64,000 nucleotides of DNA from CBDCMJ01 sp965224325 (GTDB lineage: Bacteria; Chloroflexota; Dehalococcoidia; Lucifugimonadales; UBA3495): contig CBDCYT010000007.1 of the NCBI GenBank assembly GCA_965224325.1, positions 434,001 to 498,000 on the forward strand, read 5' to 3'. Below are positions 43,397-53,211 of the stretch, piece by piece (within the stretch, counting starts at the first letter, position 1; each line of letters opens with the position of its first letter). Under the pieces are notes generated by a model. The model searched no databases and was not told the origin of the DNA. It saw only the letters and a program-made list of their open reading frames with translations. The translations under genes were made by a program, and so were the position numbers.

Positions 43397-44520
43397 CTAA
43401 TTCAGGTTGTAAATCCTGGCGGCGTTTCCTCCCATTATCTTGGCCGTTTCCTCCTGGGTGCAATCGCTCAGGATTTCTCCCAATATCTGGCGGCTTCGCG
43501 GGAACGTTGACTCGGTGTGGGGGTAATCCGACCCCCACATGAGATTATCGACGCCGATGATGTCCCTGAGTCTTATGCCCAGCGCATCCTCCTGGAAACC
43601 GCAGAAGACGTTGCGGTGGAAGTATTCACTGGGCAGCATGCCTCCCCGGTAGTGATCCCACCACTTATCCCTGGGTGTCCTCTGAGAATACGTATAGTCC
43701 AAGCGGTCCAAGAAATGGGGTATCCAGCCCAACTCCATCTCCACCGATCCCACCTGCAGCTTCGGAAAGCGTTCAAATACGCTGCTATAGATCATGCCTG
43801 CCAAGGACATGCGCACCCAGTGGTCGACGTTGCACATGGCTTCGGGCCTCAGGGTTGTAGACCATACAAACTCCTGGCCGCGCTCCGATCGATTGGTGGC
43901 TAGGTGCAACGATAGTGGCATTTGGAGGGCCTGGGCTGCCGCCCAGAGATAGTCATATTCCGGCTGATAGTAGCCCTCACCGGCCCGAGGATATACCGTG
44001 ATCATTCCGCCCGCCAACCCCATGTTGGCGCAACGTTCCAGCTCTTTAACACCCAGCTTGACATCATCCAGGTTAATGCAGGCAATTCCCTTGATCCGGT
44101 CAGGGAATGTGTTGCAGAAGTCAGCCAACCAGTCGTTGTAGATTCTAAAGACTTCGTTCAGTAGACCGCTGTCGGGCAGGTTGTACATGAACAGGCCGAC
44201 GGTGGGATAAACGATGCTCACGTCGATACCGTCGGTGTCCATGTCCTTTACGTGTTCTTCGGGAATCCAGCCTCCCGGCCGGACCTCCTCAACGTTCTTG
44301 GTCAGGGTCATCTTCTCCGGCTCATCGAATCTTAACCCAGCGTTGGAGCCGGGACCCAGCCCGGTGACCTTGTACCCATCGCAGAACCACCAGTCCCCAT
44401 CCTCCAACCGCTCCAGGTGTGGGGCATCCGGTCTTTGAACTCGGCAGCGGCCCCGTTAAGCCACAGGTCTCCAGGCTCCATCACGTGATTATCGGAGGAT
44501 ATTATCCTCTGGTCAGCCAT
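43397..44520 (-). CDS. Amidohydrolase (amidohydrolase_2 family), interrupted by a 2-base frameshift
   Basis: Relatives are ACMSD-like decarboxylases and hydrolases. The gene should start at 44520 (MADQRIISSDNHVMEPGDLW), where SSDNHVMEP holds the first metal-side His. Downstream, in another frame from about 44410 to 43397, it continues with FCDGYKVTGLGPG, DTDGIDVSIVYPT, LSLHLATNRSE with a catalytic His, VGSVEMELGWIPHF, and MWGSDYPHTESTFP with the metal Asp. The join is at a GTGT run (44417-44420, plus strand); removing one dinucleotide would restore MPHLERLEDGDWWF. It is either a recent pseudogene, an assembly error or strain variation. An isolated frame begins at 44407. Confidence 0.85.
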
Positions 44521-44633
44521 TCTTCGCTCTCCGGCGCGCTATCACCGCTCCGGCTCCCAGGTTGGCTGGGAGCCGGTTGGTAAGTATCCCCACTTGGGCG
44601 AGATTCCGCCAACGGGTTATCAGTGGTTTGAGA

Positions 44634-46334
44634 TCAGTGGTTCGATTGATACAAAGCGTTCCTCATCACGCGGCCCGGAAGCGCCCCGGTATGCTTACCG
44701 TTCTCGATCAGCACTTCTCCATTTACCACCGTTGCCTCGATTCCCTCCGCCAGCTCACTGATTCGCCATCCTCCGGCGGGAAAGTCGTAGGCAGTGTCTT
44801 CGGGAAGGGTGCGGACCGTGTCGGGATCGAAGATCGTTATGTCAGCTGCCATTCCCGGATGCAGCAGACCCCGGTCATAGATACCGAAGGTGGATGCCGA
44901 CTCGAAGGTCAGGCGCCGGACTGCCTTCTCCAAGCTCATGATGCCCTGTTCCCTTACCCAGTACCCCAACAACCGGGTGCTGTAACCGTAGCCGCCGTGG
45001 AACTGCACGTGAGCGCCGCCGTCGGACAGGCCCACGATGGTGTTGGGATAATTGAGGATCTGGGACACCGCATCTTTGTCGACGTTATTATCGCCCTGTA
45101 CAAAGACCGTATTTAGGTCCTCTTCCACCGCTAGGTCTAGGAACGCGTCTATGATCCTCTTCCCTTGTTCCTGGGCAATCTCGCTAATGGACTTGCCCTT
45201 GAGCCCGCTGTTCTTCGCCAACACCAGCTCATCCACCCACATGTACTCGTACCAGTTTTTGGCTATGTTGGCCTCCCGCACCTCTACGCTCCAGGCCACA
45301 GCCTCCTCATGGAGTTTGTCGCGGACCTGAGGATCGCTATAAGCCCGTAGCTTCTCATCATCCGACTCAAGCAAAATGGGGTGCCAGGTGGGCAAACCCC
45401 GGAACTGCTGGCAGTTCCTCAGGGTGAAGCGCTGGGTTGTGCTGTTGGGAGTGCACAGCGGATAGGCTCTGATACCAGCCTTGGAAGTCTCATCGACGAC
45501 CGCCATAAGCTCCTTCCACTCGTTGGGCCTACGAACAGTCTGGCCGAGGTTGTTATAGACCACTTGGCGGCCGGTGGCCTGGGAAAGCTTGCTCATTAGG
45601 CGGCTTTCAATCTCAGCGCCTCGCCCGCCGCCGCTTTGGATAATGCCGGTGCCCAACTCTCTGAGAACGTCCCCCAAGGCGAAAATCTCTTCTTCGGCAG
45701 CCCATACGGCGGGAATCAAAACACCCTGTGGATCGTAATGGCCTTTATTACGGGAGACGGAAAGGCCCAAGGCGCCGGCGTTAATTGCGTCCGCGACGAG
45801 CCCTTGCATCGATTGGAGTTCATCCTGGGTGGGAGGCCGGCCTTGACATTCGTCTCCCATGACGTAGTACCGGACTGCAGAATGGCCTATTAGAGTTCCC
45901 ACGTTCACTCCCAGGCGCTGGTCCAAAGTATCCATGTATTCGGAGACAGAGTTCCAGGAGAAGTCCACGGTTCTCAGCACGTCCATGGGGATGGCTTCCA
46001 CGTAGGACAGGAACTCGGACAGCCTTTCCTGGGTCCCAGGCTTGACGGGAGCCAGTGACAAAGAGCAGTTGCCGATTATCACAGTGGTTGCCCCGTGGTA
46101 GCAGGAGAAGCTGCACAAGGGGTCCCAGAGCACTTGGGCGTCGTAGTGGCAGTGATTGTCCACGAATCCAGGGGAGATGACCAAGCCATCGGCGTCTATC
46201 GTCCGTGTTGCCTGGCCGCTTAATTTGCCCAACTCGACGATCTTGCCGTCCTTTACCGCAACGTCTCCGTGAAACGAAGGCATACCTGAGCCGTCAACTA
46301 TCCTCCCGTTCTTCAACAACAGGTCGTAAGCCAT
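44634..46334 (-). CDS. N-acyl-D-amino-acid deacylase-like amidohydrolase
   Basis: The 566-residue amidohydrolase of the D-aminoacylase group hydrolyses N-acyl-D-amino acids or related amides. Seen: AYDLLLKNGRIVDGSGMPS at the start, SPGFVDNHCHYDAQVLWDP with metal ligands (about residues 56-74), TTVIIGNCSLSLAPV, SVSRNKGHYDPQG, VGLSDGGAHVQFHGGYGYST with the catalytic Asp, and the terminal beta domain ADITIFDPDTVR. ATG at 46334 follows GAGGAGGG; an upstream frame is unsupported. It is 113 bases from the frameshifted amidohydrolase and on the same strand. It is not close to the 32744 protein, which has a different N-terminal metal motif. Confidence 0.9.
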   Translation of the reverse strand: MAYDLLLKNGRIVDGSGMPSFHGDVAVKDGKIVELGKLSGQATRTIDADGLVISPGFVDNHCHYDAQVLWDPLCSFSCYHGATTVIIGNCSLSLAPVKPGTQERLSEFLSYVEAIPMDVLRTVDFSWNSVSEYMDTLDQRLGVNVGTLIGHSAVRYYVMGDECQGRPPTQDELQSMQGLVADAINAGALGLSVSRNKGHYDPQGVLIPAVWAAEEEIFALGDVLRELGTGIIQSGGGRGAEIESRLMSKLSQATGRQVVYNNLGQTVRRPNEWKELMAVVDETSKAGIRAYPLCTPNSTTQRFTLRNCQQFRGLPTWHPILLESDDEKLRAYSDPQVRDKLHEEAVAWSVEVREANIAKNWYEYMWVDELVLAKNSGLKGKSISEIAQEQGKRIIDAFLDLAVEEDLNTVFVQGDNNVDKDAVSQILNYPNTIVGLSDGGAHVQFHGGYGYSTRLLGYWVREQGIMSLEKAVRRLTFESASTFGIYDRGLLHPGMAADITIFDPDTVRTLPEDTAYDFPAGGWRISELAEGIEATVVNGEVLIENGKHTGALPGRVMRNALYQSNH

Positions 46335-47154
46335 TAGCCGCCCTCCTCTGTGATTCCTATAGCTAAATTGGTGTCCATTATAACCCACGGTTAAGCGCTA
46401 TCACTGCCGCCAATTATACGGGGTGTGGAAGTATCGGTACAGGCCCGCCGCCAGAGCGGGCCTGGCCTTTCGATTCTCGGCTTCGCATCGGTCCCATCCA
46501 TTCGCCCTGGACTTGTGAAAGGACCGTCCGCTGATGGTTCGAAGGGCTCACCACGGGCGGACTCCATCAAATTGGCGATCCTAGGACGAATCGACAAGTG
46601 GATGAAAGCCGAATGAAGTTGCAGGGCAGAAGCGCAGCCTCAGAAGCGCAGCCTAATGACGTGGAGTGTAACTCCGGAGCAGAGGTGAGCTGTGGGGAGG
46701 CGAGGATGAGCAGGTGCGAAGTCAGCGCTTCGCAGCGGGCGCGCCGTCATCGGGAGGTCCATTTGTGGTATCCAAGGCATACCGGAAGTGCGGCGCAAAA
46801 GCGCACTTGGCTTACTCCAATCGTACCGTATAGCTGACGCCAGGACTGGTAAAATTGCAATTTACATCTCTACAATGTCACTTTGACATATATTAACCGC
46901 ACCACTAGGAAGCGAAGTTATTACAAACAGCCTGTTGTTAATGCAATCTCCATACAGTTTGAGTCATCAAATATAACTCGGAGTTGAACTGGCCCAGGAT
47001 TAACGGCATTAATCCGGTAAATGTCGGCGCCGTCTCCGATACGCCACCGCCCTCCGACACGCCCCGAGGCGTTAGCCGTGCCAGGAACAGGCAATCAGGA
47101 GGATGCCATAAGCCCGATTATTCTACGTATTCGCGACTGGAGCCTTGGCCAGAG
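46335..47154. other. Large intergenic region with small repeats
   Basis: No gene is supported in these 820 bases. Seen: a hairpin AGGCCCGC-7-GCGGGCCT at 46441-46463, and an exact 14-base tandem duplication of CAGAAGCGCAGCCT at 46627-46654. At about 46850-46990 lies a markedly AT-rich stretch with TTGACATATATTAACC (about 46883), which could be a promoter, but no gene follows in that direction for which I have evidence. Confidence 0.4.
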
Positions 47155-49077
47155 TCAATCATTGGAATCAGGTGTCCAGGTCACATCACGGACGATCTCT
47201 AGAAATAAAAGGATATGGGAAAAGCACAAACTGTAATCGGCGGGAGTTGGCGCCGGCGTGGGCGTGGCCGGGCCGGAAGGTCTGGTCGAGCCGGTCTCCG
47301 TCGGTGTCGCTGGGTTATCGGAATCGATCTCCGAGCATCCTCCTCGGTTGCAGGCAACCACCCAGTAATAGTTATTGCGGTCTGAAGGACTGGGGTGCAG
47401 GTAGGTCGTCTCGACGACGTTCGTGGCCAGCTCCTTGCAGAATATCGCACTGCCTTCCCTGTTCAACCCACAGTCGGATGCCTGAAAGTCGTCGTAATAG
47501 ACGTTGTAGTGGTCCGCTCCGTCCACAGCGTCCCAGCTGACGCGTATCGCCGAGCCCTCATGGGCGAACCGCACGTTCTCCGGCCCAGTGGGGATGGGCT
47601 CGATGGGCGAGGCCGGATTGGCAGAGTGGATCTCCGAGCATCCCCCTCGGTTGCAGGCCACCACATAGTAATGGTTATTGCGGCCGGAAGGACTGGTGTG
47701 AATGTAGGTTGTCTCGGTAACGTTCGGTGCCAGTTCTTCGCAAGGGCCCGGACCGTTCAATCTCAACGAACAGTTGGAGTCGAAGTAGACGTCTTGATAC
47801 ACGTAGTAGTGGTCCGCTCCGTCCACAGGGTTCCAGCTGACGCGTATCGCCGAGCCCTCATGGGCGAACCGCTCGTTCTCCGGTCCAGAGGGGATGGGCA
47901 CGATGGGCGTGGCCGAGTTGTCATCGTCGATCCACGAGCATCCGTGACTGTTGCAGGCAACCACCCAGTAGTATTTGTTGCCGGCTGAGGGGTTGGTGTG
48001 GAGGTAGGTCGGCTCAACAAGGTTCGCGTCCAACTCCTCGCACCCGACCAAGGTGCCGTCGAACGGCGACACCCCGCAGTAGCCGAGGTCATCGGAATAG
48101 ATGGTGTAATATTCCGCATCGCTGACCGCATCCCAACTGATCCATACCACTGATCCTTCAATCTCGTATTGCACGTTGACTGGTTTGCCTGGCCTGGGAT
48201 CTAATGAAACGGAGATGGTATAGGCACCTGTGCTGTTTCCGCTGTCTCCGCTGTCTCCCAGCACCGCTAGATAAGCGGTGCCCGCACTCTCTGCTTCCCA
48301 ATACAAGGATCTCTCTTGGTCGCCCGGCTCGAGCTCTATGCCTATTTGCAAGCCGTCGGGCAAGAGCACCGAGAGTTCGGGCAAGGTTCCACTAGCCACT
48401 TCAATCAGATACAGTTCCCCCTGTTCGGCTTGGAAGAAATATTTGTCCCACTCGCCTGGGTTGTCCAGCGCCGCTTCCACACGCTCTCCCACCACTAGCT
48501 CCGTCTCATCCCAGCCCCGCGCAAAATTCTCATCAATGCAGCCAGCCGCAACCAGACGCTCACGGACTTCGGGAGTCATGCCGCTAATGGCCTCGCCCGT
48601 TGCTTGGAAGTTGCCAAGTCCTGCCCCGGAGAAAACTAAAGCTGCAATGCCTTCGGACGTGATCACATCACCCTTGGAGCCGCCGTAGTCGTCTACCGCC
48701 GCCTTTAGAGCTCTAATGTAGGCCACGGTCCCATTGTGATATTCAGCTACTTCGGGCGGTGGGTTGATTGCCTCCAATGCCGCAATAAAGAGTTCCAGGT
48801 CCGCCGAGTGCTCCCTGTAGGTCATATCCGGAATCTCCCCTTCCTCTTCCTCTCCCTCTTCCTCAGTACACATTGCCGCCACGTACTCGTCCAGGGACAT
48901 TCGGGAAGTTCCCGGCGCCGGAGCCGGCGTGGCTGTGTCGCCTGCGGGCGTCGAAATAGGCTTGGCTGTAAGTTCCAGAGGTGGCAGTTCACCGCCGCAG
49001 GCGGATAGCGCAGCAGTTATGAGCGGGAACCCCAGCAGGATACTGGCCCAGCGCAGAGTCGTAGCTTCAAAATGCAT
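47155..49077 (-). CDS. Lipoprotein with PPC-like domain and three Cys-rich fibronectin-type-III-like repeats
   Basis: The 640-residue protein is probably a surface lipoprotein. The signal peptide has a lipobox with Cys27 (LSACGG), then a Pro/Thr-rich linker, an acidic stretch EEEGEEEEGE near residue 72, and a helical region to about 195. Residues about 197-293 (DKYFFQAEQGELYLIEV, ending GAYTISVSLD) resemble the bacterial pre-peptidase C-terminal beta domain. Three FN3-like repeats of about 100 residues follow (about 297-396, 397-497, 498-597), each with GSAIRVSW-type strand and four conserved cysteines, including VACN-GCS. DNA repeats of about 300 bases are similar enough for recombination. 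A Pro-rich tail and hydrophobic end FSHILLFLEIV close it. Role unknown; adhesion is likely. Confidence 0.85.
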   Translation of the reverse strand: MHFEATTLRWASILLGFPLITAALSACGGELPPLELTAKPISTPAGDTATPAPAPGTSRMSLDEYVAAMCTEEEGEEEEGEIPDMTYREHSADLELFIAALEAINPPPEVAEYHNGTVAYIRALKAAVDDYGGSKGDVITSEGIAALVFSGAGLGNFQATGEAISGMTPEVRERLVAAGCIDENFARGWDETELVVGERVEAALDNPGEWDKYFFQAEQGELYLIEVASGTLPELSVLLPDGLQIGIELEPGDQERSLYWEAESAGTAYLAVLGDSGDSGNSTGAYTISVSLDPRPGKPVNVQYEIEGSVVWISWDAVSDAEYYTIYSDDLGYCGVSPFDGTLVGCEELDANLVEPTYLHTNPSAGNKYYWVVACNSHGCSWIDDDNSATPIVPIPSGPENERFAHEGSAIRVSWNPVDGADHYYVYQDVYFDSNCSLRLNGPGPCEELAPNVTETTYIHTSPSGRNNHYYVVACNRGGCSEIHSANPASPIEPIPTGPENVRFAHEGSAIRVSWDAVDGADHYNVYYDDFQASDCGLNREGSAIFCKELATNVVETTYLHPSPSDRNNYYWVVACNRGGCSEIDSDNPATPTETGSTRPSGPATPTPAPTPADYSLCFSHILLFLEIVRDVTWTPDSND

Positions 49078-49313
49078 TTATGTCCTCCCTAGAAGTGCAG
49101 TTCCACGCCCGACGGTCGGGTTCCCGTAGTTCTCGGGCGAATTGCTCAACGCCCGTAAGCCCCCGATAGGAATATAGCCTTCATATTGCCTTCTCGCGTG
49201 GCGCGCCGTAAAGTTCGTTTATACCTATGTAAAATAGTACATTATACTTATCCCGTGGGGTACAAACGAACCTAGTCAACGCAACTGAGCGGCGTATACC
49301 GTTTAGGTCGGGC

Positions 49314-50549
49314 TTGAATCTAAAGAACACGGCACGCGATGCTTTTGGAAGGTCGGGGCAGGCACTTGACCGGAACGATCCGGATGAATTGCGTTATGGC
49401 CTGAGGATTTCGGTATGGGTGCGATGGTTCGTCGTAGTTGCCTGGTTGGCTCAGCTTCACTATCGAGTCAACTTCGACCATCCTGCCTATGTCGCCCATA
49501 CCCTGTTCGCCGTATCGCTGTTGGTGCTGAACGGCTACGTCCACTATCAGATCGAGACAGGGCGGACGGTGACGTGGCGTTGGGCGCTCGCCCTCAGCGC
49601 GATGGACGCGGTGATGCTCACCGGGGGTCTGGTGATCGCCGGCGGATTCGCGAACACTTTCTTCGTTATGTATTACCCGGCCCTCGCCATGTTCGCCGTC
49701 GTGTTCACGTCACTGAGGCTCAGCTTTGCCGGGGTCACTTTGATAGCGGTGGTGTACGCGTCGTTGAGCCTGATAATGGAGCCGGGTGTCGACTTTGAAA
49801 TTAAGGAGGAGAAGGTCCTGTTCACAAGGATCGTCTGCATGTTCGCGGTCGTGGCGGCGGTCAATCTGGTGTCGAGGTTCGAGCGGATGCGAAGGAGAGA
49901 GGCAGTGGATAGGGAACGGCAACTACAACAGGAGCGGATCGAACTCTCGCAGACCATTCATGACACGATAGCGCAGTCCGCCTACTTGATTGGCCTGGGT
50001 CTCGAAACAGCGATTGAGCTTGTGGGATCGGAGACACGGGACGAGTTGAGAGACAAGCTGAAGGCCACCCATGCGCTGGCGAAGTCGACTATGTGGGAGT
50101 TGAGGCATCCCATCGACATAGGCCCGATATTCGAGGGACGGGAACTGAACCGGGTACTGCGGTCGCACGCCTCGACCTTCGCCACCATCACGTCGATCCC
50201 CACCGAGGTGGTCCAGTCTGGCAAGGAGCCGCCGCTTCCTATGCATACTCGGAGATTGCCCTTTTCCGTAGCTTACAACGCCATGACGAACGCACTTCGC
50301 CACTCCAACGCCTCAAGGGTCACCATCTCACTGAGCTTTGAGAGTCATGAGCTCCGCATGTCCATATCGGACGACGGGGTCGGCCTCCCCGATGACTACG
50401 CAGAGCGCGGCCACGGTTTCAGGGATATGGTGGCGGACGCTGAGCGTATGGGAGGAGACGTCCAGGCGGCACCGGGCGAGTCCGGCCGGGGCGCTACTGT
50501 AACCTGCACTATCCCACACGGCGCGATTACGACTCAAGGAGGCATTTGA
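49314..50549 (+). CDS. Sensor histidine kinase (HisKA_3/NarL partner type)
   Basis: The 411-residue membrane kinase autophosphorylates on His and passes the phosphate to the regulator encoded next. About six hydrophobic segments occupy residues 33-186 with no large periplasmic domain, so it probably senses within the membrane. A helical linker leads to the H-box LSQTIHDTIAQSAYLIG with His216. The ATPase domain shows the N-box YNAMTNALRHSNASRV and the G1 box SDDGVGLPD, then GHGFRDMVADAERMGG. Start is a TTG at 49314 with weak Shine-Dalgarno sequence. The response regulator start follows one base after the stop codon. Confidence 0.92.
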   Translation: MNLKNTARDAFGRSGQALDRNDPDELRYGLRISVWVRWFVVVAWLAQLHYRVNFDHPAYVAHTLFAVSLLVLNGYVHYQIETGRTVTWRWALALSAMDAVMLTGGLVIAGGFANTFFVMYYPALAMFAVVFTSLRLSFAGVTLIAVVYASLSLIMEPGVDFEIKEEKVLFTRIVCMFAVVAAVNLVSRFERMRRREAVDRERQLQQERIELSQTIHDTIAQSAYLIGLGLETAIELVGSETRDELRDKLKATHALAKSTMWELRHPIDIGPIFEGRELNRVLRSHASTFATITSIPTEVVQSGKEPPLPMHTRRLPFSVAYNAMTNALRHSNASRVTISLSFESHELRMSISDDGVGLPDDYAERGHGFRDMVADAERMGGDVQAAPGESGRGATVTCTIPHGAITTQGGI

Positions 50550-50550
50550 C

Positions 50551-51204
50551 TTGGAGGCTAATCCACACATCAGGGTGATGCTCGTGGATGACCACGAAAT
50601 CATGCGGGACGGTCTGCGAGAAGTGCTGGAGCGCTCGGGCGATTTCGAGGTCGTTGGTCAGGCGGCAGACGGGGAGGATGCAGTTAACGCTGCTAAGAGC
50701 GTCGGGCCTGACGTAATCATCATGGATGTGATGATGCCTCTCAAGAACGGCATCGACGCCTGCCGGGAGATCACGGAGGCGCTCCCGGACACGAAGGTCT
50801 TGATGCTTACCGCCTCATCGGAGGAGGATGCCGTTATTGAGGCTGTCGCCGCGGGGGCTATGGGATACCTTCAGAAGTATTATGGCAAGGACCAATTGCT
50901 GCGCACGGTCCGCGACGTGGCGGCGGGGGAATACCGCATACCCGCGGACTCGTTAAGGCGCGTCTTCTCTGGAATCCGCACGGCGGCGCAGGAAAAGACG
51001 CACGAGTTGGGCAGGCTGACTTCGCGGGAAAAAGAGATACTGGCCCTATTCGCACGCGGTCAGTCCTACGCGAAAATCGCAAAGGCCAAGGGGAATCAAC
51101 AGGTGACCATCCGCAACACTATCTACCGAATTCAGGACAAGCTCAGGGTCGAGACGAAGCAGGAGCTTGTGGTCTGGGCTGTTCGTAGCGGCCTGCTTGA
51201 CTAA
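50551..51204 (+). CDS. NarL/FixJ family response regulator
   Basis: The 217-residue regulator has a receiver domain with acidic pocket VMLVDDHEIMRDG, phosphoacceptor Asp59 in VIIMDVMMP, LMLTASSEEDAV and the switch Lys in LQKYYG, followed by a LuxR-type helix-turn-helix, LTSREKEILALFARG to VTIRNTIYRIQDKL. It starts at a TTG 8 bases after AAGGAGG, one base after the kinase stop, so the pair is an operon. Targets are unknown; no operator can be assigned. It is the last host-like gene before the integrase. Confidence 0.94.
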   Translation: MEANPHIRVMLVDDHEIMRDGLREVLERSGDFEVVGQAADGEDAVNAAKSVGPDVIIMDVMMPLKNGIDACREITEALPDTKVLMLTASSEEDAVIEAVAAGAMGYLQKYYGKDQLLRTVRDVAAGEYRIPADSLRRVFSGIRTAAQEKTHELGRLTSREKEILALFARGQSYAKIAKAKGNQQVTIRNTIYRIQDKLRVETKQELVVWAVRSGLLD

Positions 51205-51719
51205 CGGGGGATTGGAACAGCTCCAGCGCTAACCTCAACACTAAGTTCTCGATTTCGTCCAGTCTGGTTGGGCCTGCACCATTTCAGCGGCCACCAGCCG
51301 ACCTGCGCGCAATTCAGACAGCAGGAGATCTGCGGGCACTTTGGCAAGTGCCCCTGTCCGGCAATGGCCCTCCGCGCGCTTTTCGGGCCACAAAAAGCCC
51401 GCACGCAGGAACGAGCGGCCAACGTCGCATGAACACATCCCCTAATTTGGACCGAAATAAGGCGGAGCTAAGTGAGGGTTCCAGTGCCCTAGCGGGTCTC
51501 AGTCGAATGCTACACCGAGAAAGTTCGAGTCTCCGCAGGTCTTAGCTATAAATTGGTGGGCAGTGCAGCCACCATATTGCCGTCTCTAGTCCTGCCAGAT
51601 TGTCCCCCAAAGTCTCGAAACAGGCCTGATTCGTATCCAACAATTGTCTTTCCACGTCTCTTGACGTATCGCGTCATCCCCGTTAATATCACCAAATAGG
51701 TGATAACGGAGATGATACT
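51205..51719. other. Intergenic region with palindrome before the integrase
   Basis: No gene is supported in these 515 bases. Just upstream of the integrase start lies a 19-base inverted repeat, TATCACC-5-GGTGATA (51687-51705), a plausible operator or recombinase-binding site. A sequence near 51522 (GTTCGAGTC) resembles a tRNA T-loop, but its flanks do not pair, so no tRNA is called. No second copy of the tRNA end at 59999 was found here. Confidence 0.55.
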
Positions 51720-52889
51720 ATGCAGCGTCCAAGGCGGTTGTCGGCGGTATTCGTCAAGACCGTCAACACACCGGGGCGGTACGGCGACGGGCGGGGCGGC
51801 TTCGGTCTAAGCCTGCTGGTCAAGGAGTCCAGCACGGGCCGATTTGCCAAGAGCTGGTCCCAGCGGTTGCGGATCAACCGACAACCCTTCAACGTCGGCC
51901 TTGGGGGCTATCCTATCGTAACACTTGCCAGGGCGCGGGAGCTGGCCCTGGAGAACTCCCGCGCAGTCGAGGCAGGAGGCGATCCCCGGGTCAAGCCTGA
52001 GACCGCGCCCACGTTTTCGGAGTGCGTAGACCGGGCCGTCGACGTAATGCGCCCCAATTGGAAGCATCCCCGGACTGAGCATCAACTGAGGTTTTTTCTG
52101 ACCAAGCACGCGCTCCCCCATATCGGGCGGAAAGCGATTGACCAAATCACCCCAGGCGACGTGCTGGAATTCCTGGCGCCACTTGCTATCAGCACACCTG
52201 CATCGGCTCGCAAGACCAAGGCGGCACTGCGGCAAGTGTTCCAGTGGAGCGTAGCCCTTGGGCTACGCCAAGGCAATCCGGCGGACGCGAACATCTCCCA
52301 CGCGTTGCCGAAGTTGGCCGCGAAAGAACATCATAAGGCGCTGCCATTCTCAGAAGTTGGCCGGGCGTTGGAGACGGTGCGGAACACCGGCGCATGGCTG
52401 GGTACTAAGTTGGCGTTTGAATTTATGGTATTGGTCGCTGCCCGGTCCGGCGAGGTCCGGCTGGCGGAATGGAGCGAGATCGACTTAGAGGGTAGGTTGT
52501 GGACAATCCCGGCGGGACGCATGAAGTCCGGCAAGATGCATAGAGTACCGCTATCAACCCAGGCCTTGGCGGTCCTGGAGAACGCCCACCAGCTCTCCGA
52601 CGGTATCGGGCTGGTATTCCCATCGGCTAACGGCAAGGCGATGACAGATAGCACGTTGAGCAAGCTGCTGAGGGAGAACGAGATAGCGGCGGTCCCTCAC
52701 GGATTCCGTAGCAGCTTCCGTGATTGGTGCGCTGAACAGAACATCGACCGCCAAGTTGCGGAGTCGGCCCTTGCCCACAGCGTAGGGGATGCGACCGAAG
52801 CGGCATACCTGAGGTCCGATGTGCTGGCGCTGCGGCGCGCCGCCATGGACGCCTGGGGCGATGATATTACGACTTCCCGTATATCATGA
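51720..52889 (+). CDS. P4-type tyrosine recombinase / integrase
   Basis: The 389-residue integrase inserts or excises genomic islands by site-specific recombination, usually at tRNA genes. Seen: the N-terminal DUF4102-like domain with FNVGLGGYPIVTLARARELA, a core-binding helical domain (about 100-185), and a catalytic domain with the first Arg in AARSGEVRLAEWSEID, the HxxR pair in PHGFRSSFRDW, ALAHSVGDATEAAYLRSD with the nucleophile Tyr. All key residues are present. The ATG follows ACGGAG. Codon use resembles the host. It marks the left side of the accessory region, though no clean att pair was identified. Confidence 0.94.
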   Translation: MQRPRRLSAVFVKTVNTPGRYGDGRGGFGLSLLVKESSTGRFAKSWSQRLRINRQPFNVGLGGYPIVTLARARELALENSRAVEAGGDPRVKPETAPTFSECVDRAVDVMRPNWKHPRTEHQLRFFLTKHALPHIGRKAIDQITPGDVLEFLAPLAISTPASARKTKAALRQVFQWSVALGLRQGNPADANISHALPKLAAKEHHKALPFSEVGRALETVRNTGAWLGTKLAFEFMVLVAARSGEVRLAEWSEIDLEGRLWTIPAGRMKSGKMHRVPLSTQALAVLENAHQLSDGIGLVFPSANGKAMTDSTLSKLLRENEIAAVPHGFRSSFRDWCAEQNIDRQVAESALAHSVGDATEAAYLRSDVLALRRAAMDAWGDDITTSRIS

Positions 52890-53010
52890 GCTGCCACTGT
52901 CGTAAACCTATCACGGCGCATATAAACTATCAACTCATAACGTCTAGACACTGCCTTATTCGGCGCGGTATGCTGTGAGGCGGAGAGAGACCGGAGGAGG
53001 CCTTGACCGA

Positions 53011-53211
53011 ATGATCGCAGACCAGTTGTTGACCATCGGGGAAGTCGTAAGGTTGACACGACTCGCCATGCCGACCGTGTACCGCCGCATGGCGGAGGGC
53101 GCGTTCCCGCGCCCAGTGCGCCTGGGCCGCCGCGCCGTGAGGTGGGGGGTTGCCGACGTGCAGGGCTGGCTGGAGTCCCTTAACTCCGAACGCGGCCCGG
53201 AACGCGGCTGA
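53011..53211 (+). CDS. AlpA-like helix-turn-helix regulator / excisionase
   Basis: The 66-residue protein is of the AlpA/prophage CP4-57 regulator group, which often controls or directs excision of integrative elements. Seen: LLTIGEVVRLTRLAMPTVYRRM (winged HTH recognition), AEGAFPRPVRLGRRAVRW and the C-terminal DVQGWLESL. The ATG at 53011 gives this length; an in-frame GTG at 52975 would add 12 residues. It lies 121 bases after the integrase on the same strand, as usual for such pairs. Confidence 0.88.
   Translation: MIADQLLTIGEVVRLTRLAMPTVYRRMAEGAFPRPVRLGRRAVRWGVADVQGWLESLNSERGPERG

Noticed and set aside
46598..46837. 79-codon frame in the large intergenic region
   Set aside because: Built on a tandem duplication, with no homology and biased composition.
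51450..51545. Possible tRNA with GTTCGAGTC loop
   Set aside because: The supposed T stem (GAAAG/CTCCG) does not pair and no cloverleaf can be drawn.
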